Shown here piece by piece: positions 63,962 to 64,000 of a DNA stretch of 64,000 nucleotides (positions within the stretch are counted from its first letter, which is position 1; each line of letters begins with the position of its first letter). The notes under the pieces were generated by a model. That model was not told the DNA's origin, ran no database searches, and saw only the letters and a list, made by a program, of their open reading frames with translations. The stretch is taken from contig CAVUUY010000015.1 of assembly GCA_963744915.1 (NCBI GenBank), positions 124,001-188,000 on the forward strand, in the 5' to 3' direction. The translations under genes were made by a program, and so were the position numbers. This DNA comes from DATAFF01 sp963744915. Its GTDB lineage: Bacteria > Pseudomonadota > Alphaproteobacteria > Rhizobiales > Aestuariivirgaceae.

Positions 63962-64000
63962 TCGTCTAAGCTTGAACAGTCAGGGCATCGACGCGGAAGC

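Overview
The window is high-GC DNA from an alphaproteobacterium, most probably a member of the Hyphomicrobiales (Rhizobiales). Evidence: the rRNA operon order 16S - tRNA-Ile - tRNA-Ala - 23S - 5S; the runs lysC-ptsP-rodZ-like-prfA-prmC-DUF4167-clpB, DUF1178-nitrilase-grxC-comF, aroK-aroB-CNNM, cobS-cobT and rpmB/DUF3108/SUV3-like helicase/S4/fdxA/carD; ArgJ, CobST, DUF4167 and DUF3108; and a CIRCE-controlled groESL operon. No genus is assigned. I found no transposase, integrase of mobile type, phage gene or CRISPR array.

Layout. 1-3.5 kb is a mixed accessory stretch: a glycosyltransferase cut by the window edge, an imperfect 55-bp tandem duplication, an alkyl-DHAP-synthase-like FAD oxidase, a secreted cache-domain protein, and a broken remnant of soluble transhydrogenase (sthA) beside an initiator tRNA gene. 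3.6-6.7 kb holds a NarL/NarX-type two-component pair divergent from a CHAD protein. 6.7-12.4 kb is a complete rRNA operon on the minus strand with its terminator, boxA-like site and promoter. 12.9-55.3 kb is dense housekeeping DNA: cell wall (M23, L,D-transpeptidase-like, RodZ-like), proteostasis and secretion (ClpB, SecA, parvulin), translation (PrfA, PrmC, L28), amino acid and aromatic synthesis (LysC, ArgJ, AroK, AroB), lipid synthesis (AccA), ubiquinone (UbiG), cobalt chelatase (CobS, CobT), chromosome resolution (XerD) and RNA metabolism (SUV3-like helicase, S4 protein, CarD). Gene spacing is tight, with many 4-bp stop/start overlaps.

From the tRNA-Arg gene at 55.35 kb to the right end the character changes to a stress and storage cassette: groES-groEL under CIRCE, a 5'-shortened GreA/GreB-type factor abutting the groEL terminator, a flavin disulfide reductase, a DUF1622 membrane protein, a patatin-like lipase, a 3-hydroxybutyrate-dehydrogenase-like SDR and an MFS exporter. 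Four genes here (groEL, DUF1622, patatin, SDR) are split by seven single-base insertions, all of the same sign. Removing one base at each point restores family-like proteins; for groEL exactly 546 codons before the stop. None of the core genes from 12.9 to 55.3 kb looks frameshifted. This points to sequence error or a young decaying island, and cannot be resolved from the sequence alone.

Other non-genic structure: a heptamer-repeat element with inverted arms between two convergent genes at 47.54-47.70 kb, a facing pair of RIME-like palindromic repeats after secA, and a patch of unusual codon use inside secA bordered by a perfect hairpin. Two genes were too short for routine ORF lists: a 52-residue Flp-type pilin and a 46-residue membrane protein overlapping xerD.
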